Both the position numbers and the translations under genes were made by a program. The notes under the pieces are model-generated. The model ran no database searches. It saw only the letters and a list, made by a program, of their open reading frames with translations, and was not told the DNA's origin. From JANSWY01 sp965243755 (GTDB taxonomy: Bacteria; Bacteroidota; Bacteroidia; Cytophagales; Cyclobacteriaceae), in assembly GCA_965243755.1 (NCBI GenBank), contig CBDEVW010000001.1, positions 310,001 through 374,000 of the forward strand: DNA of 64,000 bases, read 5' to 3'. The stretch's first letter is position 1, and each line of letters opens with the position of its first letter. Positions 52,864 to 61,805 of the stretch are shown one piece after another.

Positions 52864-53030
52864 TTGGCAGGTCTTCTGGCTCGTTCTACTGCTCCCACCT
52901 TCCCATTGCATTTGCAATAGTGGTAAAGATTGTGAAGCAGCTCTATTACAGAACTTACAGCTACGGGGATAGCTCCGGACTTACACCGGATTCCCTTTTA
53001 ATTCAAAGCAGCGATACTGCTATGAAACCA
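52864..53030 (-). promoter_or_regulatory. Cobalamin riboswitch
   Basis: The minus strand carries GGGAATCCGGTG, then TCCGGAGCTATCCCCGTAGC and TGTAAGT, the conserved core of the B12 riboswitch, and ends with the B12 box AGCCAGAAGACCTGCC (52866-52881). The 5' hairpin (AGCAG-TATCG-CTGCT, about 53007-53022) precedes the core. It should reduce expression of the whole btuB-cobC operon when adenosylcobalamin is present. Boundaries are approximate. Confidence 0.95.
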
Positions 53031-53040
53031 AATCCTGACA

Positions 53041-53048
53041 CGAAATTA
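53041..53048 (-). promoter_or_regulatory. -7-like element of the B12 operon
   Basis: The minus strand reads TAATTTCG (7 of 8 to TAnnTTTG) just before the riboswitch, so transcription would start within about 10 bases of its 5' end. TTTG lies 16 bases upstream, slightly close for a -33 element. Confidence 0.45.
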
Positions 53049-53197
53049 GAAAATAATTCTTGAGCAAACTAACACTATGTAAATATTAACATCAAAATGT
53101 AGCTGCAATGGCATTTACAGCTCGATTTTAAACCTTATTTATCATTCCAGTGTCACTTATTTACCGCAATCAAAAGTATACTAAAACTCGCAATGCA

Positions 53198-54439
53198 ATG
53201 AGAAGATTACTTACTTTACTACTAGTTGCTCCTTTGATCTATAGCTGCACCGATCAGTGTGAGCAGACCATCTCATACTATGCCACCGTGCCCGTTTATG
53301 GCACCACTGATAGTGTAAGAAATGCTGTAGAGATACAAGAGCCAAGGACCATCGACACTCCGGAGAGGTTATATTTCAAAGACAATTTTATATTCATTGT
53401 TGAATCAGGGCAAGGGATACATGTCATTGATAATAATGATCAATCAAACCCAACGACACTTAAGTTCATACAAATTCCTGGTAACCACGATGTGGCCATT
53501 CAGGGAAACAACCTGTATGCAGATAGTTACATCGATCTTTTAGTTTTTGATGTAAGTGACATTAACAACATTACACTTACCAACAGGGTTGAAAATGTAT
53601 TTGAGTATTATGGCATTTATTACATGGCAAGCTCATTGGAAAATGACATGATTGTAGTTGATTTTAATGAAGAATTAATTGAAGAGACAAGTCTGGAAAA
53701 TTGTGAAAACGGCTGGGGTTGGGGAACTCAGGACGATGTTTTCGCGCTTGAAAATACGCAATTTGACAGAGGAGTTTCAGGTTCCGGAAGTGGAACCGGA
53801 GGATCAATGGCACGATTCACCATCAACAATGGACATTTGTATACAGTTGATTACTCCGCCATTCGCCATTTCGACCTTTCTGACCCTACAGCACCTTCCC
53901 CAAGTGCTCCGGTCTATATTGGATGGGACATAGAAACAGTCTTCCCGTATGACAACAATTTATTTATCGGCTCTCGTACCGGCATGCACATTTACGGACT
54001 GGAAAATCCATCCAACCCAGAGTTCAAAAGTATTTTCGAGCACGCCAATGCGTGTGACCCAGTTGTCGTAGAAAATGATATTGCCTACGTCACTTTAAGG
54101 AATGGAACAGAATGCGAAACCTTTACTAATCAACTGGATGTCCTGGATGTATCTGATATCACCAACCCTCGATTAATCCGGTCGTACAGCATGCAGAATC
54201 CTCATGGTCTTGGAATAAAGAACAATTGCCTGTACATCTGTGAAGGTGAATTTGGTCTGAAATATTTTGATGCCACTGACCCTGGAAATATTGTAGAGGA
54301 AAAACACTATGATGACCTACATGCCCTCGATGTTATCCCTCTTGACAATCAATTGCTAATGATCGGCAATGACGGATTTTACCAGTTTGAGGGATACTGT
54401 ACAGAGCAACTCCATTTCTTAAGTGTTATCCAATTCTAA
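53198..54439 (+). CDS. LVIVD-repeat beta-propeller lipoprotein
   Basis: About 413 residues with lipobox IYSC after MRRLLTLLLVAPL. The mature part is a propeller of LVIVD-type repeats (LLVFDVSDINNITLTNRV, IRHFDLSDPTAPSPS, LDVLDVSDITNPRLI, LKYFDATDPGNIVEE). A Gly/Ser-rich loop (RGVSGSGSGTGGSM) interrupts the second third. The ATG at 53198 is preferred; the longer frame from 53150 lacks a signal. Function unknown; probably a surface or periplasmic binding scaffold. It is coupled to the next gene (1-base gap). Confidence 0.85.
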   Translation: MRRLLTLLLVAPLIYSCTDQCEQTISYYATVPVYGTTDSVRNAVEIQEPRTIDTPERLYFKDNFIFIVESGQGIHVIDNNDQSNPTTLKFIQIPGNHDVAIQGNNLYADSYIDLLVFDVSDINNITLTNRVENVFEYYGIYYMASSLENDMIVVDFNEELIEETSLENCENGWGWGTQDDVFALENTQFDRGVSGSGSGTGGSMARFTINNGHLYTVDYSAIRHFDLSDPTAPSPSAPVYIGWDIETVFPYDNNLFIGSRTGMHIYGLENPSNPEFKSIFEHANACDPVVVENDIAYVTLRNGTECETFTNQLDVLDVSDITNPRLIRSYSMQNPHGLGIKNNCLYICEGEFGLKYFDATDPGNIVEEKHYDDLHALDVIPLDNQLLMIGNDGFYQFEGYCTEQLHFLSVIQF

Positions 54440-54440
54440 A

Positions 54441-55154
54441 ATGAAACAGGTTCTAACTTTAACTATCTCACTGCTTTTAACACAATTCCTTCTGGCTCAG
54501 GATCACATTTATATCGATGGTCAACGAAAGATCAGTGGAAAAGTAATCCTGTATGAGCCTGGCAAAGTGCTGGTTTATAAAAACAAATCAGGGGAGCAAA
54601 TCAGGATTGAGGGTGACGAGACGCTTAAGATCCAGCAGGTAACTATCAGATCACTTGATCTGCAACAGCAAAAAGTAATCACTCAACTTCAAATGGGGTT
54701 AGGTTTTGGGGTGGATAACGGCATCTATTTTCATCCTGATTTCAGATTAAATATCAGTGGAGAGGTGACCAATAAAATTTTCCTTGGTTTTGGAACAGGT
54801 TTCGATTTTTATCCAGACTATAACATCTCCCCAATCTACCTCAATATGGTAACCTACTTAAATGAAGACATTAAAAGCCTTTACCTCAATGGTAAAATTG
54901 GGTATGGACTTGGTGTACAACAAAGAAACCCAATACAGGAATACGAAAGCCTTTCCGGGGGTTTCTTCTCTGAGTTTGAAGTGGGATCCAGGATACAGCG
55001 CAAAAAATCATTCATTACATGGGGAGTTGGTTTAAAATTTCAGGATTCATCAAACTCCCGTGAGATCAATGATTGGTGGTGGGGTGGAACACGCATCATT
55101 ACCGAGAACCAATCTTTCAGAAGGCTTACGCTGAGAATTGGATTCGGTCTATAG
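54441..55154 (+). CDS. Secreted outer-membrane barrel-like protein
   Basis: A 237-residue protein with a signal peptide (LLA before QDH). The N-terminal part has IYIDGQRKISGKVILYEPGK, and the rest is strand-rich (VDNGIYFHPDFRLNISGEVT, FLGFGTGFDFYPDYN, LYLNGKIGYGLG) and ends with a typical barrel strand (RRLTLRIGFGL). It is probably a small outer-membrane barrel. It begins one base after the LVIVD lipoprotein gene and likely works with it. Confidence 0.8.
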   Translation: MKQVLTLTISLLLTQFLLAQDHIYIDGQRKISGKVILYEPGKVLVYKNKSGEQIRIEGDETLKIQQVTIRSLDLQQQKVITQLQMGLGFGVDNGIYFHPDFRLNISGEVTNKIFLGFGTGFDFYPDYNISPIYLNMVTYLNEDIKSLYLNGKIGYGLGVQQRNPIQEYESLSGGFFSEFEVGSRIQRKKSFITWGVGLKFQDSSNSREINDWWWGGTRIITENQSFRRLTLRIGFGL

Positions 55155-55173
55155 GTATTGAGGTATTAAAGCA

Positions 55174-55207
55174 AAAAAGCCGCCCCTATGATTCGGAGCG
55201 GCTTTTT
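55174..55207 (+). terminator. Bidirectional intrinsic terminator
   Basis: Stem AAAAAGCCGC (55174-55183) with GCGGCTTTTT (55198-55207) and a 14-base loop. The flanking A and T runs allow termination from both sides, between the barrel gene and ettA, which converge here. Confidence 0.88.
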
Positions 55208-55210
55208 AAA

Positions 55211-56893
55211 TTAAGAAGTAAGCTTTTTGTATTTAATTCGTTTAGGCCCTTCATCTCCTAGCCTTGCCTTTCGGTTTTCTTCATATTCTGTGTAGTTCCC
55301 CTCAAAGAAATACACTTGCGAGTTACCCTCAAAAGCCAAAATGTGAGTTGCTATTCTGTCCAGGAACCATCGATCGTGAGAAATGACTACCGCACATCCA
55401 CCAAAGTTTTCTAATGCTTCCTCCAATGCCCTAAGTGTGTTAACATCCAGGTCATTCGTTGGCTCATCAAGCAATAATAAGTTGGCTCCCTGCTTTAGCG
55501 TCAGGGCCAGGTGAACTCTGTTTCTTTCACCTCCCGACAATACGCCTACTTTCTTTTCCTGATCACTACCACTAAAATTAAACTTAGATACGTATGCTCT
55601 GGCATTTACCTGCCGTCCTCCCAATTCCAGTAATTCATTGCCTTCTGAAATGGTCTCATATACTGTTTTATTAGGATCCAGGTAATCGTGTTCCTGATCA
55701 ACATAAGCTGTCTCAACAGTGGACCCCACCTCAAAACTTCCACTATCTGGAGTTTCCTTACCTGTAATTAACTTGAATAAGGTGGTCTTACCTGCACCAT
55801 TAGGTCCGATAACCCCAACAATACCTGCAGGAGGCAACATGAAATTGAGGTTTTCAAAAAGTAACTTGTCGCCAAAACTCTTTGAAACACCATTCGCTTC
55901 AATCACTTTATTTCCTAATCTTGGGCCTGGTGGGATAAACAATTCCAGCTTAGCTTCCTTCTCCTTAACTCCTTCGCCAACCAACTTATCATATGCACCT
56001 AACCTGGCCTTGGATTTAGCATGTCTTCCTTTTGGCGTCATTCTGATCCATTCCAACTCCCGCTGAAGTGTTTTTTGACGTTTGGATTCTGACTTTTCCT
56101 CTTTCGCCAGGCGTTCCTGCTTCTGTTCCAGCCAGGATGAATAATTTCCTTTCCATGGAATACCTTCACCTCTGTCTAGCTCCAAAATCCATCCAGCAAC
56201 ATTGTCCAGGAAGTACCTGTCGTGTGTTACTGCAATCACAGTTCCTTTATATTCCTGCAGATATCTTTCCAGCCAATGCACAGATTCAGCATCCAGGTGG
56301 TTGGTTGGTTCATCCAGCAACAATACATCAGGTTCCTGAATCAACAATCGGCACAAGGCCACTCTCCTTTTCTCTCCTCCTGATAAGTTCTTGATCACTG
56401 CATCTTCCGGGGGAGTTCGGAGTGCATCCATTGCCCTCGCTAACTTATTATCCAAATCCCAGGCATTCACCTGATCAAGTTTCTCCTGGATTTTACCCTG
56501 CTCCTCAATTAATTTTTCCATGAGGTCAGGATTTTCAATTACTTCAGGTTCAGAGAATTTCAAATTTATTTCCTCAAACTTTTCCAGTAATCCCACTGTC
56601 TCTGCCGCACCTTCCTGCACGATCTCTTTCACAGTCTTCTCCGGGTCCAGTTGAGGTTCCTGTTCCAACAACCCCACACTATATTCCTTCGAAAAAACGA
56701 CCTCTCCCTGTATCTCTTTATCGATTCCGGCAATAATTTTAAGCAACGTACTTTTACCAGAACCGTTTAAACCCAGGACACCAATCTTGGCACCATAAAA
56801 GAAAGAGAGGTAAATGTTTTTTAATACTTGTTTCTTTGGAGGGTGAATTTTACTCACTCCAGCCATAGAAAAAATTATCTTTTCATCACTCAT
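55211..56893 (-). CDS. ettA: Energy-dependent translational throttle protein EttA (ABC-F ATPase)
   Basis: A 560-residue ABC-F protein with two ATPase domains, Walker A GLNGSGKST and GPNGAGKTT, two signatures (LSGGEKRRVAL and LSGGERNRVHL), Walker B LLLDEPTNHLDAESV and LLLDEPTNDLD, and an ABC-F arm and linker between. There are no membrane segments. EttA sits in the ribosomal E site and slows initiation when ADP is high. Length (560 against about 555 in E. coli) and arm size support EttA rather than another ABC-F. Confidence 0.93.
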   Translation of the reverse strand: MSDEKIIFSMAGVSKIHPPKKQVLKNIYLSFFYGAKIGVLGLNGSGKSTLLKIIAGIDKEIQGEVVFSKEYSVGLLEQEPQLDPEKTVKEIVQEGAAETVGLLEKFEEINLKFSEPEVIENPDLMEKLIEEQGKIQEKLDQVNAWDLDNKLARAMDALRTPPEDAVIKNLSGGEKRRVALCRLLIQEPDVLLLDEPTNHLDAESVHWLERYLQEYKGTVIAVTHDRYFLDNVAGWILELDRGEGIPWKGNYSSWLEQKQERLAKEEKSESKRQKTLQRELEWIRMTPKGRHAKSKARLGAYDKLVGEGVKEKEAKLELFIPPGPRLGNKVIEANGVSKSFGDKLLFENLNFMLPPAGIVGVIGPNGAGKTTLFKLITGKETPDSGSFEVGSTVETAYVDQEHDYLDPNKTVYETISEGNELLELGGRQVNARAYVSKFNFSGSDQEKKVGVLSGGERNRVHLALTLKQGANLLLLDEPTNDLDVNTLRALEEALENFGGCAVVISHDRWFLDRIATHILAFEGNSQVYFFEGNYTEYEENRKARLGDEGPKRIKYKKLTS

Positions 56894-56993
56894 AGAATGG
56901 AATTATACTGATTGATTAAATTAATTTTTGTGTCTGTTTCTATTACTTTGTATCAATATTAGCTTATTTAGCAGAAAGAAATCAAATTTAACC

Positions 56994-58250
56994 TTGGAGA
57001 TTACGAAAATACCCTTCGGCTACATCAAGAATGATGAAATTTTTCTTGAGGGAGTTAATGGGAAAGAAGACCGAAAAATCGGGGAAGTGAAAGAAGGAAA
57101 TAATGATGCCTCTGTCCAATACTTCGTCGATAAGTTTGAAAAGTTCAAAGAGAAGATTGATGACCTTGAGAAAAAGGTTAATGAATCTGAAAACAAGGGC
57201 TCATTTTTAATGAAGCTCCTTCACCTCAAAGAAACTGTAGATCAGCATTGTGGGCTTGGCGATTACAAGGCCCTTGAAGATAAGTTATCTGAGCTTGAAG
57301 TTATTCTCACAGAAGTAATTGAGAAAAACCGGGTAAAGAATACTGAAATCAAAAAAGCTTTGATCGCGGAACTTGATGAGGCCCTCAAAAATCCTAATTG
57401 GAGAGAAACACAGGAAAACGTTATTGAAATACGTGGAAGATGGATAAAAACAGGTGGTGTTAAAGAAGACTTGAAAGAAGCCATCGAATCTGAGTTCCAC
57501 AATAAAGTAGAAGACTTCTTCGAAAGAAAACGAGCTTACGATAACGACCGTAAGCTACTCATTCAAAAGCGCGAAAACGAATACTACAGTTTGTTGAGAG
57601 AGGCCAGGAATCTTTCCAGAGGTGGAGACCCCAATGCAAAGTCTAAGGTCAAAGAACTACAGGCCAAATGGAGAGATGTTGGAGCTATTCCAAAGCCCAA
57701 ATACATTCCTCTTCAAAACAATTTCAAAAGGGCATGTGCAGAAGTCTTCAAAGGAAAACCTCAAAGACAGAGAATCGTTCGACAAATCCCTAATTACCAA
57801 CTGAACGAAAACTTTGAGAAAAAATCCAGGTTACTGGAGCGCGCCAAGTTATTGAAACAGGACCCATCACTGGAAAAAGCCAATGAGCTAAAAGAGAAGT
57901 GGAAAACTATCGGGCCTGTACCAAAAGAAAAAAACCATCAATTATCTAATGACTTTTTTGACGCCATCTCATTTGTTCACGAGGTAGTCTATCTGGACAA
58001 ACTTGCTGAGGAGAATAATGATGGCTGGGAAAGCATGGGTATTCTGGAGCAAATCAAAGTCAAAATTGACCTACTCGACAAGCTAATATCGCGAGACCAG
58101 CGCGAATTAGATACGATGCAGGAAAATGCTGACAATGTGACCAGTCGCCCGGGAGCATTTGACCGAACTTTAAATGACCAGTTGCAAACCCAGAAAAGAA
58201 AAGTACGTGTAAAGAAAGAAATCTTAAGTATTCTGAAAGAAATTGGATAA
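56994..58250 (+). CDS. DUF349 domain protein
   Basis: About 419 residues, highly charged and helical. DUF349 units lie at about 115-175 (NWRETQENVIEIRGRWIKTG), 215-260 (KELQAKWRDVGAIPKPKYIP) and 290-335 (ANELKEKWKTIGPVPKEKNH). The N-terminal segment (KIPFGYIKNDEIFLEGVNG and RKIGEVKEGNN) is typical of Bacteroidota members. No ATG exists before residue 75, so a TTG at 56994 is chosen; a TTG at 56928 is possible but adds a hydrophobic stretch not seen in the family. Function of DUF349 is unknown. It is divergent from ettA. Confidence 0.82.
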   Translation: MEITKIPFGYIKNDEIFLEGVNGKEDRKIGEVKEGNNDASVQYFVDKFEKFKEKIDDLEKKVNESENKGSFLMKLLHLKETVDQHCGLGDYKALEDKLSELEVILTEVIEKNRVKNTEIKKALIAELDEALKNPNWRETQENVIEIRGRWIKTGGVKEDLKEAIESEFHNKVEDFFERKRAYDNDRKLLIQKRENEYYSLLREARNLSRGGDPNAKSKVKELQAKWRDVGAIPKPKYIPLQNNFKRACAEVFKGKPQRQRIVRQIPNYQLNENFEKKSRLLERAKLLKQDPSLEKANELKEKWKTIGPVPKEKNHQLSNDFFDAISFVHEVVYLDKLAEENNDGWESMGILEQIKVKIDLLDKLISRDQRELDTMQENADNVTSRPGAFDRTLNDQLQTQKRKVRVKKEILSILKEIG

Positions 58251-58348
58251 AGTATCTTTTTAATTAATGGAACTTTATTTATATTTTTTAGTAATAACCT
58301 TTGAGAACCTTTCAAATTAAATTGAGGTTTAAGTATCTCAATTAATAG

Positions 58349-58378
58349 TTTGATTATTGGTTTAAAAGTTTATTTTTG
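58349..58378 (+). promoter_or_regulatory. Bacteroidota-type promoter of the DUF2795 gene
   Basis: TTTG (58349-58352), then 18 bases, then TATTTTTG (58371-58378), the best -33/-7 pair in the window. It predicts a start near 58385 and a 30-base leader with AAAGAGG before the ATG. Confidence 0.7.
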
Positions 58379-58415
58379 CACGATTTTTATTAACAGTCAT
58401 TAAAAGAGGTATATT

Positions 58416-58637
58416 ATGTACTGGACATTAGAATTAGCATCATACTTGGAGGATGCCCCATGGCCGGCATCAAAGGATGAATTAATTGATTACTCTATCA
58501 GATCTGGTGCCCCACTTGAAGTTGTAGAGAACCTACAAGAGTTGGAAGATGATGGACAACCATATGAGAACATAGAAGAGATTTGGCCTGACTACCCTAC
58601 TAAAGAAGACTTCTTCTTTAATGAAGATGAATATTAA
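58416..58637 (+). CDS. DUF2795 family protein
   Basis: A 73-residue acidic protein, MYWTLELASYLEDAPWPASK at the start, with VVENLQELEDDGQPYENIEE and a C-terminal IWPDYPTKEDFFF. This is a small DUF2795-family protein kept across Bacteroidota, with no known function. Its own strong promoter and a single-gene transcript suggest a high expression level. Soluble and cytoplasmic. Confidence 0.9.
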   Translation: MYWTLELASYLEDAPWPASKDELIDYSIRSGAPLEVVENLQELEDDGQPYENIEEIWPDYPTKEDFFFNEDEY

Positions 58638-58652
58638 GAAATAAAATTTCAA

Positions 58653-59318
58653 CTATCGGGATATCATAGCATTGGCAAAAATGATATCCTCTTTAGTTGT
58701 GAGCTTAATGTTTCTATAATCGCCATCTATCAGCACTATTCTTCTGCCGGCGTTTTCAAACACACTTGCATCATCAGTAAAGTAATTTTGCTCTTCTACC
58801 TGGAAGGCATCCTTGATTTCAGGAACCCGAAATGTTTGTGGTGTCTGAATAAGATAATATGCTGACCTGTCTACAGATTTGGTAGTATCCCCTGATTTTA
58901 CCCTCAAAGAATCCTTACAAGGAACCGCAGCAATCGCTGAACCGTATTTATTGGCTTGTTCAAATGAATTATTGATAATTGAAGCTGAAACCAGAGGCCT
59001 CACGCCATCATGAATTGCAACAACACCTGAGGAACCAATGGCTGATAGTCCGTTTTTCACAGATTGAAACCTCGACTCACCGCCAGTTACTAGCTGGTGA
59101 TCAATATCAAATAGATATTGATCGACTAACTCTTTCCAATAGGATAAATGATCTTCCGGTAGTACGACATAGATTTCAGTAGACTTATCGGCAAGAAAAA
59201 ATGCGTTGATGGTGTGCATTAATACAGGTAGCCCATTGAGCAACAAAAATTGCTTTGGCAATGAACTACCCATTCTTAATCCTTTTCCTCCTGCAACAAT
59301 GATCGCATATTTCTGCAT
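58653..59318 (-). CDS. ispD: 2-C-methyl-D-erythritol 4-phosphate cytidylyltransferase
   Basis: A 221-residue nucleotidyltransferase. The CTP-binding signature GGKGLRMGSSLPKQF is at the N terminus, and AIHDGVRPLVSASII and YFTDDASVFENAGRRI are also typical. It makes CDP-methylerythritol in the non-mevalonate isoprenoid pathway. It lies 18 bases behind queA on the same strand and probably shares its transcript. Confidence 0.95.
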   Translation of the reverse strand: MQKYAIIVAGGKGLRMGSSLPKQFLLLNGLPVLMHTINAFFLADKSTEIYVVLPEDHLSYWKELVDQYLFDIDHQLVTGGESRFQSVKNGLSAIGSSGVVAIHDGVRPLVSASIINNSFEQANKYGSAIAAVPCKDSLRVKSGDTTKSVDRSAYYLIQTPQTFRVPEIKDAFQVEEQNYFTDDASVFENAGRRIVLIDGDYRNIKLTTKEDIIFANAMISR

Positions 59319-59336
59319 GAGGCGTCTGATGATTTC

Positions 59337-60383
59337 TTAAATGATCAGCATTGCATCACCGTATGTGAAGAATCTGTATTCTTCCTTCACGGCTGTTTCG
59401 TATGCGCTCATTACAAGGTCATAACCTCCAAAGGCACAGGCCATCATTAACAATGTGGACTCTGGCATGTGGAAATTAGTCACCAGTGCATTACAAATCT
59501 TAAAGTCGTATGGTGGGAATATAAATTTATCGGTCCAGCCTTCATTTGGTTTCAGGCGGCCATTTGCAGATACTGAAGATTCCATTGCTCTCATCACGGT
59601 AGTACCTACTGCACAAATTCTGCTTTTTCTATCAAGCGCACCATTCACAAGATCAGCCGTTGCTTCACTGACAATGAAATTCTCAGAATCCATTTTGTGT
59701 TTGGTCAGATCTTCGACATCTACAGGTCTGAAAGTACCAAGACCGACATGAAGTGTCACTGAATTGATGTCCACTCCAACAATCTCCAATCTCTTCATCA
59801 CCTGCTTAGTAAAGTGCAACCCGGCAGTTGGAGCTGCGACTGCACCTACGTTTTTGGCATAGATTGTCTGGAACCGCTCTCTGTCTTCGTCCTCAACATC
59901 CCGATCGATGTTTTTTGGCAGAGGTGTTTCCCCAAGCGAATCAATCATTTTGTAGAAATCAGCATCATCGCCATCAAACAGGAACCGGATGGTTCTTCCT
60001 CTGGAGGTGGTGTTGTCTATCACTTCGGCAACTAATTCACCATCGCCAAAGTATAGCTTATTTCCAACCCTTATTTTTCTTGCCGGATCTACAAGAACAT
60101 CCCAAAGATGGTTTTCCTTGTTAAGTTCTCTCAAAAGAAAAACCTCGATTTTCGCACCGGTTTTTTCCTTATTGCCGTATAACCTTGCAGGAAAAACTTT
60201 GGTGTCGTTGACGATCATTACATCGCCCTCATCGAAGTAACCAACGATATCTTTAAATATTTTATGCTCTATCTCCCCTGTATCCTTGTGAATAACCATC
60301 AAACGAGACTCGTCTCTGTTTTCAGCTGGATAAAGTGCAACACGGTCGGAAGGGAGATCAAATTTAAATTCTGATAACTTCAT
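59337..60383 (-). CDS. queA: S-adenosylmethionine:tRNA ribosyltransferase-isomerase
   Basis: A 348-residue QueA. Family landmarks are FDLPSDRVALYPAENRDESR, VMIVNDTKVFPARLYGNKE, AVAAPTAGLHFTKQVM and LVTNFHMPESTLLMM. It forms epoxyqueuosine on tRNA from 7-aminomethyl-7-deazaguanine. A perfect -7 element lies about 56 bases upstream of the ATG. ispD follows on the same strand. Confidence 0.96.
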   Translation of the reverse strand: MKLSEFKFDLPSDRVALYPAENRDESRLMVIHKDTGEIEHKIFKDIVGYFDEGDVMIVNDTKVFPARLYGNKEKTGAKIEVFLLRELNKENHLWDVLVDPARKIRVGNKLYFGDGELVAEVIDNTTSRGRTIRFLFDGDDADFYKMIDSLGETPLPKNIDRDVEDEDRERFQTIYAKNVGAVAAPTAGLHFTKQVMKRLEIVGVDINSVTLHVGLGTFRPVDVEDLTKHKMDSENFIVSEATADLVNGALDRKSRICAVGTTVMRAMESSVSANGRLKPNEGWTDKFIFPPYDFKICNALVTNFHMPESTLLMMACAFGGYDLVMSAYETAVKEEYRFFTYGDAMLII

Positions 60384-60438
60384 ATTTAATATTCAGATAT
60401 TAAATAAATAAAAATAGGGTGGTAAATAATTAAGTGGG

Positions 60439-60446
60439 CAAAAGTA
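60439..60446 (-). promoter_or_regulatory. -7 element of queA-ispD
   Basis: The minus strand reads TACTTTTG (perfect TAnnTTTG) about 56 bases before the queA ATG. A matching -33 element is not obvious. Confidence 0.5.
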
Positions 60447-60500
60447 GTTAATTAGTTTTTACTTTACATCTAAATATCAATATTTAACTCGAAAGAACAA

Positions 60501-61751
60501 ATGATAATACTAAGATTAATTGCGGAAAGTTTCAGATTTGCCTGGAACGCCTTACGCACCAATGTACTTAGAACATTGTTGTCACTTCTTGGTGTTACCA
60601 TTGGAATTTTTCTCATTATCGCAGTTTTCACATTTGTGGATTCCCTCGAAAATAGTGTTAAAAGCAGCCTCAATTTTCTGGGAACCAATAATATAAATAT
60701 CCAAAAGTGGCCTTATGGTTTTGGTGATGGACCTTACCCCTGGTGGAAATATTTAAAGCGGCCTCAACCGACCTACGAAGAGTTCGAATTTTTACAGGAA
60801 AAGTTGAAAAACCATGAAGCAATTACAGTCTTTTCAATGAGGGGTGGACTCACCATAAAACATGAAAGCAATAGTACTAATGACATCACCCTTTTAGGTG
60901 TAACCTATGGCCATAAAGATGTCTATGAAATCCCAATTGAACAAGGCAGGTACTTTACTAAACAAGAAACTGTTGCAGGGAGAAATGTTGCAATTTTGGG
61001 TTATCGTTCAGCAAAAGAACTGTTCCCAAATGGCAATCCCATTGGAAAAGAAGTTAAGATAAAAGGGCTTAAATATTACGTTATTGCGACCATTGGAGAA
61101 GAGGGAGAAAGCTTCTTAGGTGGACCTACCAATGATGAAAATATTTATATTCCCTATAATTCATTCCTCAATTTGTATTACTCCGGAAAATCCAGAGGAC
61201 TTGAGTCAATAATAACCGTTAAAGGTAAAGACTCTGATATTGGCCTGGTAGAGTTGGAAGGTGAGTTACGAGGATTGATGAGAAGGAAAAGGGGAATCCG
61301 ACCAAAGGAAGAGGACAACTTTGCCTTAAATCGACCAGAAGCTATTGTTAATTTCATTGGAGGAGTGTTTGATGCAGTTGGAATTGGTGGCTGGATCATT
61401 GGAGGGTTCTCCATTCTGATAGGAGGATTTGGTATTGCCAATATCATGTTTGTCTCCGTCAGAGAAAGAACAAATATCATTGGAATTCAAAAATCACTTG
61501 GTGCAAAAAACTACTTCATTTTATTCCAGTTTCTTTTTGAATCTGTTTTTTTATGTATTCTGGGTGCCGTTTTCGGACTACTACTGGTGTATCTGGGGAC
61601 TTTCATTGATCTAGGCACACTTGAACTTGAATTGAGTATCAATAACGTAATCAAGGGCATTGGAATTGCAACTGCAATCGGTATTATTTCCGGAATTGTT
61701 CCGGCACTAATCGCCTCAAGGTTAGATCCTGTGATTGCTATCCGATCATAA
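60501..61751 (+). CDS. MacB/FtsX-type ABC transporter permease
   Basis: A 416-residue permease with an N-terminal membrane segment (about 22-45), a MacB_PCD-type periplasmic domain (about 50-250), and three C-terminal FtsX segments with VRERTNIIGIQKSLGAKNYF between the first two. No ATPase gene adjoins it; Bacteroidota often carry such orphan permeases, with the ATPase elsewhere. Probably part of a macrolide- or lipoprotein-export-type pump. Substrate unknown. Confidence 0.88.
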   Translation: MIILRLIAESFRFAWNALRTNVLRTLLSLLGVTIGIFLIIAVFTFVDSLENSVKSSLNFLGTNNINIQKWPYGFGDGPYPWWKYLKRPQPTYEEFEFLQEKLKNHEAITVFSMRGGLTIKHESNSTNDITLLGVTYGHKDVYEIPIEQGRYFTKQETVAGRNVAILGYRSAKELFPNGNPIGKEVKIKGLKYYVIATIGEEGESFLGGPTNDENIYIPYNSFLNLYYSGKSRGLESIITVKGKDSDIGLVELEGELRGLMRRKRGIRPKEEDNFALNRPEAIVNFIGGVFDAVGIGGWIIGGFSILIGGFGIANIMFVSVRERTNIIGIQKSLGAKNYFILFQFLFESVFLCILGAVFGLLLVYLGTFIDLGTLELELSINNVIKGIGIATAIGIISGIVPALIASRLDPVIAIRS

Positions 61752-61784
61752 AAAAAGGTGACTCTGTTAAGAATCACCTTTCTA
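61751..61784 (+). terminator. Bidirectional intrinsic terminator
   Basis: Stem AAAGGTGA (61754-61761) with TCACCTTT (61774-61781). The A run on the left and T run on the right allow termination for both the permease and recA, which converge here. Confidence 0.85.
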
Positions 61785-61805
61785 ATTCAATATGCGAAAT
61801 GGAGT

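Noticed and set aside
53099..53130. AGCTG...CAGCT inverted repeat between the riboswitch and the LVIVD gene
   Set aside because: Five-base arms and a long loop; no T run, no promoter element in register.
58321..58352. GTT pair spaced 21 bases before the DUF2795 gene (58327 and 58348)
   Set aside because: The flanking bases differ and the second copy is the -33 TTTG itself, so it is not a convincing LytTR-type site.
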